64,000 nucleotides of DNA from Synaphobranchus kaupii (Eukaryota > Chordata > Actinopteri > Anguilliformes > Synaphobranchidae), in assembly GCA_029718625.1 (NCBI GenBank), contig CM056376.1, positions 21,564,701-21,628,700 on the forward strand. Reading direction: 5' to 3'. The translations under genes and the position numbers were made by a program. Under the pieces are notes generated by a model. That model was given only the letters and a program-made list of their open reading frames with translations, was not told the DNA's origin and made no database searches. Position 1 is the stretch's first letter; every line of letters starts with the position of its first letter. Below, one piece after another: positions 45,756 to 57,475 of the stretch.

Positions 45756-48427
45756 ATGTGGGGGGGCAGCATTCCTCTCGCAGAATCCCTCTGCACTGTT
45801 GCCACTATCTGTTGTCAGTTTCCTGTTGTTCCATTCCCACTAAAAGTGGCCAAACCATAAGCAGAGGCTTACTGGTTAAGCTCTGCAGGGTCCAGCTTTA
45901 GAGCGCATTCACTCCCTTGTGGTGAGTTGTAGTACTGCAGATCTGGTAGATGACAGTGCCTTCTGACTAGATGGATAGCTTTGTGAGAGCAGTGTCAGGT
46001 TAGAGTGATAGTTCACGGTCTCTGTTTTTTTTAATATTATTTAAATTTTAGTGTATGTGTTTGATTGGCCCAGACAGTTTTCTGCAATGAAGGATATTTA
46101 TGACGCATACAGAAGTTTCTGAGGACCAGCTGGGTTTAATTAACAATGGTGGGTATAAGGGCATTTGGCTTTGCGGTTTAAAGCAAGAAAATACTCAGAA
46201 AAACAGCTTGTACAGCAATGTTACACATCCAAAAGTTGTACGTATGAATAGATAAATTTTATTGCATGAGTGTATAATTTTAAAAAAAAATCATGCTGGT
46301 ACTTTCCTTCTCAGTTCAGAAGTGGCAGAAGCTCTTTGCTCCCAAGGACCCACATGTGCTGATATAGGATGCCGCAACCACAATTTCTTTGACAGTAGTG
46401 ATCTCAGGTTGCATGTGCCTTCGGAAAGAGTTCCAACCAAAAATAATAATTTAAAAAACTAAGAATTATCAGGTGATATGCACACATACAACCTCTGGAG
46501 GCATGAAGTTACGCAAAGTGTGTGTTTTTTTTCTTGAGACCAAGAACCCTGAATGCCCCCATATCAGTTATTGTAAAGCCGGCTGGTCATCGGAAACTTC
46601 TGTAAATATATAAAATATCCTTCATTGCACACTCAACCTGCCTGAGCCAATCAAAACAATACACTATAGCAGAAATAATATTTTAAACCCCCAGAAAGTG
46701 AGGTCTCACTTTAAAATGGAAATATTTCAGGTGTACCACTGTAAACTTTAATAAAGGTGGTTGTAATGGTACTAAAATGAAGGATGGGTGTAGGAGAAAG
46801 TATTTGCTGTGCTAGGCCGACTCAACAACAAAAAAAACACATTATTTCCGATGAAAATCTCCAGTCTATGAAAGAGCATCCTTTATTTTACCCCAATCTT
46901 CTGAGAGGAGATATTTTATCTTATACTTTAGTGTAGTTAGTTTTTAAGATGCTGTTTCTGCCAAATCTTTCCCGAGATAATCCTGCTTTTGACACTTGAA
47001 AATGTTAGTGGACAGTCATGTTGGACCTTGGAATGCTAAATACAATTTGAAACCTTTTTTTTTTATACATACAATGTCGTCGCTACACCAGGATTGTGAA
47101 TTGCCATTATATTGACACAAGAACTTGAAGGAGAATGTGTATGTTCAACTTTTTTCCCCACTCTAGGCACAAACTTTGTAACAAACAAACAAACATTTCT
47201 GAAGTTAAATAGGCAAACCTGAGCAAAACAACAGGTTAAATCCTTGCTGTGTTTATTATTTTTTTTTACTTTGGCCTGCATTAGTTCTACTGTCCAGATA
47301 TTCTAAACAAGATAATTACATTTCAGTTAGTTATTTGATGTACACTGCCTGTACAAGCCATATTGATAATGTACATTTGTTTCAGGAAATTCTCATCATT
47401 CAAAAGCAGTTACATTTAAAACAAAAAAGATGGATATTCTCAATATCTGCACATTGTGTACATCTTTAGTTGGCTGCATTTTCTCACAAAATATTATAAA
47501 TCTTATCAGGTGTGTTTAAATATAATTCAGACAATTTTATTATCCACATCCCATAAAAATTGTGAGCACAGTAAGCACAGGACCAAAGATCATCTTCCAA
47601 AATATAAAGGAGAATTGGAAGTGATGCTTTCATTTAGCATCATTCTCCCATGTACCATCCATTAAAAACATGTTTGGTTTTAAGTCACAGGATGTATCAT
47701 GAATATGATCTCCAACTGAATTGGGTTCAATGTACAGGTTTGTTTGATTTTTGGTTTTGGTGGTCATAAGCCCCCTTATTTATCTATATCACTATTAATA
47801 ATCTGTCCTGGAAGACCCAGGCTCAACAGGTAATGTTGAACAGTTCCATTTTTCATATATTTATACAAGTGGACAAATTCATTTTAAATTGTCATAGATT
47901 TTTTTAATTAATAATTTAATTGACCTGAATTAACTAAATTAAGTAAAGCAAATACATGATTTCAATAATTCTATGCAATTTCGATAGCATCACACACACA
48001 GAATTACTTTTCTTTCATTGGGTACAGTTACAGGAATTTTCCCTTTTCACTTTAGGTTTCACCCAGCTGAAGTAACAATTTGTGTGGTTTGTAAGCACAA
48101 CTTAAATCTCTTTGTTTGAATATCTTATTAAAATGTTTTGATACACAGACATCAGTCAATATTTTTTTCCTAAGCAGTCAAACTTGCAAGCCTTTTAAAT
48201 GTTGAAAAATGATTACAAATATTCAAAAATAAATGCAATGTTGGAGTCAACTCTAACAAGCATACAGGCTGATTATTTTACTTTGTGGTACCTCTTGAAT
48301 GTATCTGGTGATAACCTTGAATTGTGATGCCATTTTGTGCAAAGCCATATTTGACAACTATATTTGCATGGCATTATGTCCTATACTGAAAATAATATTC
48401 AAACTTTCAACAATGTGAAATAATAAA
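45756..48427 (+). other. plekha2 3' UTR and spacer to tm2d2
   Basis: AT-rich, no coding signal. A candidate poly(A) signal AATAAA is at 48422-48427, with alternatives further on around 48533-48550. No repeat with clear ends was recognised. Confidence 0.4.
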
Positions 48428-48890
48428 GATGCCTTTGTTCTTAAGCCAACTGGTCTTTTGGTTCATTTAAGTATAAGCACATGTGAAAAGAAAAAGCATT
48501 GAAAACGGTACAGTACCCTCAACTTCAATATATAATAAATAAAGAATAAAATTTTAATATACTTTGCTATTTCAATAATTCATATATTATGATTTTGGTT
48601 TTGTTTAAATTAATATAATGAATATGTAATGTAGACTACAACCTTGAAAGTTAAAAATCGTAATAGTATCAAGTATAAGGACATTAGATTTGAGAACATT
48701 CTATTAACCGGAGTATTAACAAGAGGTATCATTTCAAGATTACATATAACATTAATATATATAACATATATGCTGCAATTATTTAAACAGTTCACAATCA
48801 TGAAATTCAGCTATTGTTTTACATGGACAACAAACCATCGAGATATGCAACAGACGCAACTCTTTCCCGTTCCAAATGATCTCACCATAT

Positions 48891-48898
48891 TGACGTCA
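48891..48898. promoter_or_regulatory. CRE palindrome upstream of tm2d2
   Basis: Perfect TGACGTCA about 390 bp before the tm2d2 ATG, close to CCAAAATGGAC, which resembles a YY1 site. This is a plausible promoter-proximal CREB/ATF site. An 8-mer this short is expected about once per window by chance. Confidence 0.35.
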
Positions 48899-49279
48899 TA
48901 TCCTCCGATCAATCCAAAATGGACGACAAAAAGGTTTTTGCCTTGCCTGTGAACGCGGTTTACGTCTTATAAATTAATTTCATATATTAGCACCTTGGAT
49001 CATAAAAAAACTGATTGTGTGTAATGTAAAGTATAACTGCGTGAGATGTAGAAACAAGCTAGTACGTTGGTGGAAATGTCCACACCGTCCTTCCTGTCTA
49101 ACACAGGACACAAACTAACGTTAGCTAACTTAGCTTGATAACACTCAAAATCAAATAGGCCTATATTTAATATTATGTGCTCAACATTTTTTGCGCCATT
49201 AATATGTAGTCATACTTAGTTAAGTGTAGCTAGCTTAACTTTATAGTTTAATCGCTTGCTATCTTCCGTCAAAGTGAAA

Positions 49280-49563
49280 ATGTTCCGGGTTTCTGTGAGC
49301 TACATTCTACTGTGCGGCCAGATTGTGCTTCTTCTGACCGTGTTGTTGCTGCAATGTTTGGAAGGGACTCATTCTCACAACGCTTCCACCGCACCTGGAA
49401 ACAGAGGCGCAACCACACCTGGAAACAGAGGTACAACCGCTGCGTTTGGAGACCAAGATAACGGGACATTTGGTATCACACCAGCTGATCACCCGAATGA
49501 GTCCCACCACCAAAACGTCTGGGAATACAGACCCCCATCGCCGGTTGTCCCCTGTAGCTATCT
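49280..49563 (+). CDS. tm2d2: tm2d2 exon 1
   Basis: ATG in GTGAAAATGTTC. It encodes the signal segment [20 protein letters not shown] and a variable Thr/Gly/Asn region with two near-identical TPGNRG units, ending PCSY plus two bases, donor GTAAGT. Confidence 0.92.
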
Positions 49564-52500
49564 GTAAGTGGTTTCTGGTTAGCTAGCTCGCTCGCTATCT
49601 AAGTTTGTTGTGTTTCTGTAACGTTAGATGTTGTTTAGGGCCACAGACGACTAGTCTTAAATGGAATATCGTGAGTACCTATTCCGCTACTAGCTTGCCT
49701 AATTTGGTATGACTATAAACTCAATTAGAGAAGTGTAGATGCTATCTAACGTTAATTGTCTAGTGCTTTTCACTGGCTCACTTTTTTAGACAACCACCTA
49801 GCCATATCCGCATTCCCATACATCCTGATAAATGTGTATGTAATTGTGGTGTTTATTTTTCTTCTGATCAAAGGCCGGACGAGTTTATATATTGTCAAGC
49901 ACCTGTCGACCACGCAGGGAATATGACTGCTTTTCAGGAACTGGGCCATGGTTGTGTGAAGGTAAGCGGCTTGACTCACCGGAAAATATACTTGTACAAC
50001 ACACTGTCCTAATGTGTGTTCTCGTCAAGGTATTGTGATTGAATTATAGCGCATGGGGGTGTTTTGAGTAATAATGTAATAAAGTGAACCCATGACTCCT
50101 ACTCCACAACACAGTAAGTGTCATCCTCCAAAGCTCATCCTAGCATGTCATTATGTCAGATAGGTGTGATTGCTACAGTATACTTGTCAGTCATATTTCC
50201 CAGAATTAAGGAACTACTACTTAACCAAACAACACATGACCTTGTAAAACCATTATGTTTGCTGATATAAACATATAAAAGTTAAAATACAAATTCCACA
50301 TGTAGCCTACGCTTCAAGGGAAACGTTTATGTTGCTGTACATATTTCAGGAATAAGCTATTTTGGGAAGCGGACTGTTCTCAGGGAAGTGAGGAACTCTT
50401 GCCGAGTGTGTGATCTGAACCCTGGTCTCTAACAGCCCCTAGAGTCAGGGCTCTCTGCAAGCCAGTGAACCTCTACACCAGGGATCTCAAACTCAAATCC
50501 TGGAGGGCCGCTGTGTCTGCTGGTTTTCGATGTGTTCCTGCACTTAAGTGTTTAATTTAAGTCATTGATTGGCTAAAGAGTCTGCACACCTTGTTTCCAA
50601 GGCCTAAACTGGCTGCTGATTGAAAGGAAATCACAAAAACCAGCAGACACAGCGGCCCTCCAGGACTGGAGTTTGAGATCCCTGCTCTACACTGATCTCG
50701 ACAAACCATTTCTATATGGACCTCAATTTGTTCACACAGGGTCATTGTCGTGCTGAAATGGGAAAGGACCTTCTTCAAACTGTTGCCACAAAGTTGAAAG
50801 CCTATAATCGTCTAGAGCTGGGGTCTTAAACCTTATCTCGCAAGGGCCGGTGTGTGTGCGGGCTTTTGTTCCAACCAAGCAGTTACACACCTGATTCTAC
50901 TAATCAAGGTGTTACTTTAGCAAAGACTCTAGTGATTGATTAGTAGAATCAGGTGTGTAACTGCTTGGTTGGAACAAAAGCCCGCACCCACACCGGCCCT
51001 TGTGGGATAAGGTTGAAGACCCCTGCTCTAGAGTCTCCTTGTATGCTGTAGCATTAAGATTTGCCTTCACTAGAACTAAGGGGCCTAGCCAGAACCATGA
51101 AAAACAGGCCCAGTCCAAAGTGTGTCCGGATACCTTTGGCCATGTAGTGTATTATTGGACATGTACTTCACTGCTCAAGAGAAATTTTACATTCTTTTAC
51201 CTAAAACTTTGCTATGGTAATTGTGCATAGCGTAGCCTCAATGTTTCCTCATCGTAACGTTCTCCCAATATAGCATTTAATGCAATTCTCAGTTATTGAT
51301 TGATAGTCAAAGTCAGACCTCATTGGCTGTCATTTAGCCACTCCCCTCACACCCAACTATAATAAAACCTTCTGACAATCGCACATCTGTGTAAAAGCCA
51401 AAACATCTTTAAGTAAGTATATCATGTCCCAGTATTGTTTTTTTTCAGGGACTGTTCATTTTTAGTCTCAACAGTATGTCTCCATTTTGTTTCAGTTTGG
51501 AGGCCAGGCATATACAGTATGTCTCCATGTTGTTTCAGTTTGGAGGCCAGGCATATACAGTATGTCCATGTTGTTTCAGTTTGGAGGCCAGGCATATACA
51601 GTATGTTTCCATGTTGTTTCAGTTTGGAGGCCAGGCATATACAGTGTGTCCATGTTGTTTCAGTTTGGAGGCCAGGCATATACAGTGTGTCCATGTTGTT
51701 TCAGTTTGGAGGCCAGGCATATACAGTATGTCTCCATGTTGTTTCAGTTTGGAGGCCAGGCATATACAGTATGTCTCCATGTTGTTTCAGTTTGGAGGCC
51801 AGGCATATACAGTATGTCTCCATGTTGTTTCAGTTTGGAGGCCAGGCATATAAAGATGTGAACCACACGCGAGTGCTTTGCACAGCTCTGGATGACATCG
51901 AGTGTTCCGGGCCGCGAGAGTTTCCGAGGGGGAACGAACCCTGCATTAAGTAAGTTCTGCACGTCACAAACACTTACGCTTTTGTACGTTATTTCTCCCA
52001 ACCAGGGTCCAGAAACGGACATCGTGTTTGACTGTACTGCGGCTGGAATTCACATGCAGGCTCAACCACGCGTTTGCATTAAGATGCAGATCAGTTATTT
52101 TTTAATGAAATCTTTGTGGTGCATCTCTGAACATTTGACAAAGGGCTTTTGTTTAAAAAAATAAAATTACATTAGCATTTAGCAGACGCTCTTATCCAGA
52201 GCGACTTACACAACTTCTTATTACATTTATCCATTTATACAGCTGGATATATACTGAAGCAATTCAGGTTAAGTACCTTGCTCAAGGGTACAACGGCAGT
52301 GTCCTACCTGGGAATCGAAGCTGCAACCTTTCGGTTACAAGTCCTGGTCCTTAACCATTATACTACACTGTAGTAGTATAATGGCAGTGGCTTATAATCC
52401 ATGTTTAATAATCGTACAGATCCTGAAGCGTGCTGATTTGCGAAATGTGAAATGGAAAAAGCTGCACAACATATTGACCAAGGGAATCAAATACTTATAG

Positions 52501-53446
52501 TCTGCAGTATTGATTTTAATTTGCTGACAAACTTGGTTTATGTATACATATGCTTACTCAAAATGCTCTTAGCCCAGATGACAGCATATAGCAGCCAATA
52601 ATAATCACATGTTGCGGGTGTAACATTTGGAAAACTAATGCATGATAAAAACTACAGGGACACGCCTTGAGAGCAAAGAGAAAATGAACAAACTTTGTAT
52701 TCAAATGATTTCAAATGTGTTGTGTTTTTAAAATACTTAATATTTAATAATATTTCAAATGCACTCACAGGAATATTCTAAAATATTTCAAGACCACTAG
52801 AGGGCAATATTCACAAATGTACGCATGGATGCAGCAGAATCGGCCTGTAAAAAAAAGTTTATTTTCTTTCCCCATTTTGCTGTTTGTTTTACATTAATGC
52901 CATTAACCTTAAAACGTATACAACCTGAAGATTTTTTCAAAAGTATATAATTTCAGAAACATCATGTTTTTGTTCTATATTTTTTTTAAACGTAAAAACG
53001 AGAGGACTATGTTTTTGGATACTCCGTCACCTTTCATGACTGAGCAGGCAAAGCTGTCTGTCGATGTCCGAAACGTCACGCCTCCAAGGCGACGTTGAAA
53101 CGGGCGCCGCCCCCACGCCCTCGTGTCACGGTTCCCTCGTTTCCGTGGCGCGCCGCGCGCCGTTCAGTTGTGTTGTCACGGCGGCCCTGTCCGTTCCCCT
53201 CTCACCGGCATGCTGGGTGCTGTGGTTTCAGGTACACAGGGCACTACTTCATAACCACGCTGCTCTACTCCTTCTTCCTCGGCTGTTTCGGGGGTAGACC
53301 GCTTCTGCCTCGGGCACACGGGCACGGCGGTGGGGAAGCTGCTCACCCTCGGAGGACTGGGCATCTGGTGGTTTGTGGACCTGATCCTGCTCATCACTGG
53401 CGGTCTGATGCCCAGCGACGGCAGCAACTGGTGCACTTTCTACTGA
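49280..53446 (+). CDS. tm2d2: TM2 domain-containing protein 2 (one-base frameshift in last exon)
   Basis: Four exons: 49280-49563, 49874-49961, 51834-51949 and 53232-53446. Start [14 protein letters not shown] is a signal/anchor segment, followed by a Thr/Asn-rich variable stretch and a Cys-containing extracellular part ([36 protein letters not shown]). Exon 4 encodes the TM2 domain: [20 protein letters not shown], the loop with the conserved DRF motif, and a second membrane helix ([15 protein letters not shown]). Five Gs at 53290-53294, where four are expected, shift the frame just before DRF. The other frame then matches TM2D2 to its TGA at 53444. About 233 residues would result without the extra base. 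In animals TM2D proteins have been linked to Notch signalling and phagocytosis. Confidence 0.93.
49874..49961 (+). CDS. tm2d2: tm2d2 exon 2
   Basis: GATCAAAG acceptor and AAG|GTAAGC donor. It completes Leu, then [20 protein letters not shown] through GHGCVK. Confidence 0.93.
50479..50684. mobile_element. hAT-type MITE A with perfect 8-bp target duplication
   Basis: 206 bp, CAGGGATCTCAAACTC at the left and GAGTTTGAGATCCCTG at the right, flanked by CTCTACAC at 50471-50478 and 50685-50692. The arms continue as TGGAGGGCCGCTGTGTCTGC and its complement. It lies in tm2d2 intron 2. Confidence 0.92.
50818..51025. mobile_element. hAT-type MITE B with 8-bp target duplication (one mismatch)
   Basis: 208 bp, CTGGGGTCTTAAACCTT at the left and GGTTGAAGACCCCTG at the right. 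Flanks are GTCTAGAG and CTCTAGAG. The interior is almost a full palindrome (CAGTTACACACCTGATTCTA against its complement). Confidence 0.88.
51486..51852 (+). repeat. Minisatellite: 9 x 41-43 bp containing acceptor and exon start
   Basis: Nine copies of TTTCAG|TTTGGAGGCCAGG, then CATATACAGTATGTCTCCATG. Potential exon starts are at 51496, 51539, 51580, 51623, 51664, 51705, 51748, 51791 and 51834. Only the last continues into the conserved tm2d2 sequence (CATATAAAGATGTG). Units are 43 or 41 bp and nearly identical. Confidence 0.96.
51834..51949 (+). CDS. tm2d2: tm2d2 exon 3
   Basis: Acceptor TTGTTTCAG (ninth array copy). It reads [20 protein letters not shown] through [18 protein letters not shown] plus two bases of Lys, donor GTAAGT. 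The start is fixed by homology, since eight identical upstream acceptors exist. Confidence 0.9.
52168..52372 (-). mobile_element. tRNA-derived SINE, minus orientation
   Basis: On the minus strand it starts with a tRNA-like head, A-box region TATAATGGTTAAGGACC and B-box CTTCGATTCCC, and ends with GTAAGTCGCTCTGGATAAG and AGCGTCTGCTAAATG, a 3' tail widespread in fish SINEs and resembling L2-type LINE tails. An A-rich tail follows. It lies in tm2d2 intron 3. Confidence 0.8.
53232..53446 (+). CDS. tm2d2: tm2d2 exon 4 (TM2 domain), frameshifted
   Basis: GGTTTCAG acceptor. Begins by completing Lys, then [20 protein letters not shown]. The G run at 53290-53294 has one base too many. After it the normal product is read one frame over, to TGA at 53444-53446. 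Taken literally, the protein leaves the family sequence before the second membrane helix. Confidence 0.93.
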
Positions 53447-55319
53447 GGGCAAAGGAGGGAGAGACAGAGGGACGGACGGAGGGAGAAGGGGCTGGGCAAC
53501 GTCCGTGCGGTTCTGGGTACTTGGGCTTCTCTTCAGTCTAACCACAATGTACCTTGTTAACTTGGATCAATGAATTTAAGAAACCGTTGTTACTTTCTTT
53601 TTCTTTTTGCTTCTTGTGTAACATTTTTGATTAATATGTTTAATATGTGATGAGATCGAACGCTGGATTATTTCAGTATTCAACCGCGAGGTCTCAAATT
53701 GATTGCTTGGATCAGTTTTCAGATGCTTGTCAATTAACAAAGAATGAAGAGTGTTAATATTTCTTATCAATATTCATGAAGGAGAGCCTAAGACCTCGGC
53801 ATAAAGTAACAGATAATTCACTTATTCATTTTCCTTCCTGAAAACGTGAGTGAATACCCATTTCTTTGCAGTGGGCCATTATTTACACAAAGTGCATTTA
53901 TGCAGCACTAGGCAGGAAAACAACATGGTCTTCATTTGATCTTGTGAGCCAAGAAAGTAGAAATATCAAATACATAAATTAATCTCCTTAATCTGAGTGA
54001 CCAATAGACTCATTATATTAAGTGGTGGGGGAAGCACTTGCTTAAATAACCTTGTTACCCATAGTTAATTGTAAAGGAAAAAGGCGTTGGATGTTGTGCG
54101 GTGTTTGTACTGGTGTAGCTTTTTAAACATCGTGCTAAGCGTCTGCAGTGTCAGAAACACACTGCCCCTTAAACATTCCTAACATTTTGATTTTATGTAA
54201 TGGGTTGCCAACAGCACCAGGATGCAGGCAGACGCATGCAGGCACCAGCATGTTTTGATTGATAACTCTATGCTTCATGAAGATGTACAGAGTTTGGGTC
54301 TGTGGGGGACACAAAGTTGGCACTCGTTCTTTGTTTTTGTGAGTTTCACCTTCGGTGTCATGCTCATTCGTGTTTCTCAAACAACACAAACATCTGTGTG
54401 GTAAAAGTTCACACGTGAAATTCACATCTTGTCAAGCTCATGTTTACATAATTAACACTTGATACACGCAAAGCCCTACTGTATCACCCTTAACACTTTC
54501 TCTCTTGTCAAATTAGTGACTCTCGGCCGGTGATTTGTACCAGCCACGCTGACAGGGAAAGATGAAGCGAATCCCGCGTAGGGTTGGAAAGCTCTCAGAG
54601 AAAACTCGCTTTTGAACTCGTTTGGCTTGTCGTCTTTAATCTCGTTCCAGTGGTCCCCCATGGCTTCAGCTGTTGTATTGTTGGCCTGCTTGTTCTCATC
54701 TGAATTCACAATGTCGTCTGACCTATTGTGAGGCAAGACGTGCTTGTATACACGCTGGTTACATCGAACTGTATTGAACGTGTTTTTTATCGAATCATGC
54801 ACTGTATAGAACATGCCAAACGGCAGCAAAGAAAACCGTTAAAACCCACACACTGTAGACGAGACGCCAGTATGGATCTTGCGACCTTGGGTTTCTGCCA
54901 AGCCTTTAACCTGAGCTGTATGGTCTTCCCTCATGTTTCTGAAATGAGCTTGCTTTGTATACATTGACTTTGCGTGGGTGAAATTTGTAAACTTCCTGAT
55001 TTAATGAGTTTGAGGTTGGAAGTCTGTAGGAGCAGGTCTGTACTGTATCTCAAAGTCTGTCTTTTCCCAAAACTGATCAGTGCTGTTACTTGATGGATTG
55101 AGGACTGATGGGTTGAATAAACTGATACATATAAACTCCATATAAAGGTAATTTAATACATGGATTGTTTAATGGAATTATTATGTACAGGTGTATTATT
55201 TTGTGAAAAGATTCTGTTTAAATTATGTTCACTGTAGCACAGGGAGACATAGGACTTTGATATTGTCCATTCAAATGTTTTTGTTATTCTACAGTTTGTT
55301 GCTTTTTAGCTCCAATAAA
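53447..55319 (+). other. tm2d2 3' UTR
   Basis: Non-coding. Candidate poly(A) signals AATAAA at 55116-55121 and 55314-55319. Confidence 0.45.
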
Positions 55320-57309
55320 ATGGAAGTTTCTTTGCAGATTGATATGAAACTCTTTTCTGGATTCACTGTATATATGAATAAATGCAAGAAGGAACGCATA
55401 TGGGAATACACTGGGATATTAGCAAAGTGTGTTTCTCAATTATTAATCGAGCAATTAACAGATTAGCATATTGGTCGATGGATAGAGTGCCAGCTCTACC
55501 CCTCACTACCCAGCACAGTAGTGAGAATTGTAATCAGCAAAGAAAGTGAGTGTGCAGATGTGGCACTGGGTTTAAAATTTAAGTCGTCAATATTTGGAAG
55601 CTACTTCTGTCTCTCATTATCTATTCTTCTCAGAGTTGCGCCTGAAATTCCTAATCCCACTGGGGTTTAGTTGACAGGATTTATTAGCGTGTTAGCCAGC
55701 GACAATGAATAATTAATAATTCATAAAGGGGCTGCAAGGTGGCTCATCCTGTTGAAATGCTACGCTTTTTTTTGTGTGTGACGCACCACACAGCCTGGCA
55801 CTAAATCCTGGCCCTGCCAGTGCTGACTGTGGCACGGAACATAAACACCACAGTTAAGAGCCTGCAATGGACATCAAACATTTTTAATAGTTATGCATAA
55901 ATAACCAAAGAATAGCTACTATAATAGAAATTTTATTCAGTTGAGATTTTGTATACTTTACTATACTGCTCAGTACAGGAAGATTTGGTTTTGCTCATTG
56001 TATAATTTTTTTTATACAAAAAATTTGGTTTGGTTTTGCTCATTTCACTATTGTATAACTAACTTGGCATTTTACATTTTAGCCAATCAGTGATGCAACC
56101 ATCCAGTGAGCTGCCAATCAGAAGTGGGCTTGAAGTGAATGTCCATACTCATGCTGTGTGTCAGTCCCTCAACTCTTGTGTTTATAAATTACATCCTTTA
56201 CACCAAAATAAAATAGTATTTCCTGTTCATAAATTGAAAACAGTATACATCTTTTATCTTAACAGTATACATCTTTTATCTTGTGGCTTAATGAACCATT
56301 TAAATGCAAGAAAAAATGTAAATGCAAGAACCCTTGCATTTACATTTTTTCTTGCATTTAAATGGTTCAAAATGTCTTGAAAAATTTATTTGGCTCATCC
56401 TAGTCATCATGCATGACTATATTTTATGCGTTGGAATTATTCCAATTTATTGGTCAGTTTATTGTTGATTTAGATATCCACGGCAACCACAACACTATGG
56501 TTTGTCTTATAAGCTGGAAGGAAAATATGTACTTTTTTCACTGCAACTAGTGTTCTAAATGGAGACTGGAAGTTCTAGTCTCTTCTGTCTGCCTTGTACC
56601 ATGTGTGCCCTGCATGATTTAAGGATTTACAACATGATTTAAGGAGTCTTGGGTGCTTCTTCTCATGCTGGTACATGCAGGGTTGCGTAGGAAGAAATAT
56701 GCCAAATTAATTTTTTTGAGTTTTTTTTCCTTCTTTTTTCGTGACCAGTCAAGGGACCTAGAAGCTAAGAACATTGCTTTATTGAACTGTAGGCCCGTAA
56801 AGTTTAATTATATTTTGACGCTGCACATCAAATACTGCTACTGCATTGTTAATTGGATTTATCGGAGACAGTTTTAAGACGCCAAACTTCAATCAGGGCT
56901 AATCACTGTCACAAAAAAGCAGGCTGTTGAATCCAAGATTAATTTTAAAAGGTTTTTTTTTATTAGAAATGATTTGAAAAATGAATTTGTCATCTTCAAA
57001 AGAATACTGTTCATTATGAATCCCTACCATGAACAGAAATCACAATTTCCTCGATGGTTGTCTTTGCCGTATTCATGGTAATATGCGTTTATTTTTCCCT
57101 CTCCTCTGACTTTTGGTCATATGTGAAGCAGAGATGTACAAAGGACAAATAAACGTAAGGAATATGAGCACATACATACACAGACAACATGTACAGTACA
57201 TAAATATGTGCGTTTGTATATTTCTTGGTGCGGTAACATTAGGGCAGCGAGCTCCGGAAACATGCTGTATATTGCAGAACCTCCTCGACTTTTATGGAGG
57301 AAGTGCAGC
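55320..57309. other. Spacer between convergent tm2d2 and htra4
   Basis: AT-rich, no gene. It contains a 22-bp direct duplication (56239-56282) next to a perfect inverted repeat, and TTTATT (minus-strand AATAAA) at 57088-57093, a candidate htra4 poly(A) signal. Confidence 0.45.
56292..56369. repeat. Perfect inverted repeat, 37-bp arms, 4-nt loop
   Basis: Arms 56292-56328 and 56333-56369 are exactly complementary, with loop AACC. Arms start TGAACCATTTAAATGCAAG and the ATGCAAG motif occurs twice per arm. Complementarity stops abruptly at A/A on either side. Confidence 0.97.
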
Positions 57310-57475
57310 TCAGTCCACTTCCTCTGGGACCACGGTGAGGACCACGTCCACATTGGACCGGCGCACCAACACTGCAAGGGGTCTGCCGGACTGGACGGCG
57401 TTGCTCACGTCCTCCGTGGTCTGGACAGGCCGTCCGTTGATGCTGATGATAACGTCTTGATTCTTTAGCCCAGAA
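57310..57475 (-). CDS. htra4: htra4 terminal exon (second half of PDZ domain)
   Basis: CTCCTCCAG acceptor. It completes Ser, then [20 protein letters not shown] and on to [11 protein letters not shown] and TGA. Confidence 0.95.

Noticed and set aside
51435..51953. 172-residue continuous frame as a longer tm2d2 exon
   Set aside because: The upstream part is array sequence read through, without homology to TM2D2. Exon 3 starts at a TTTCAG acceptor.
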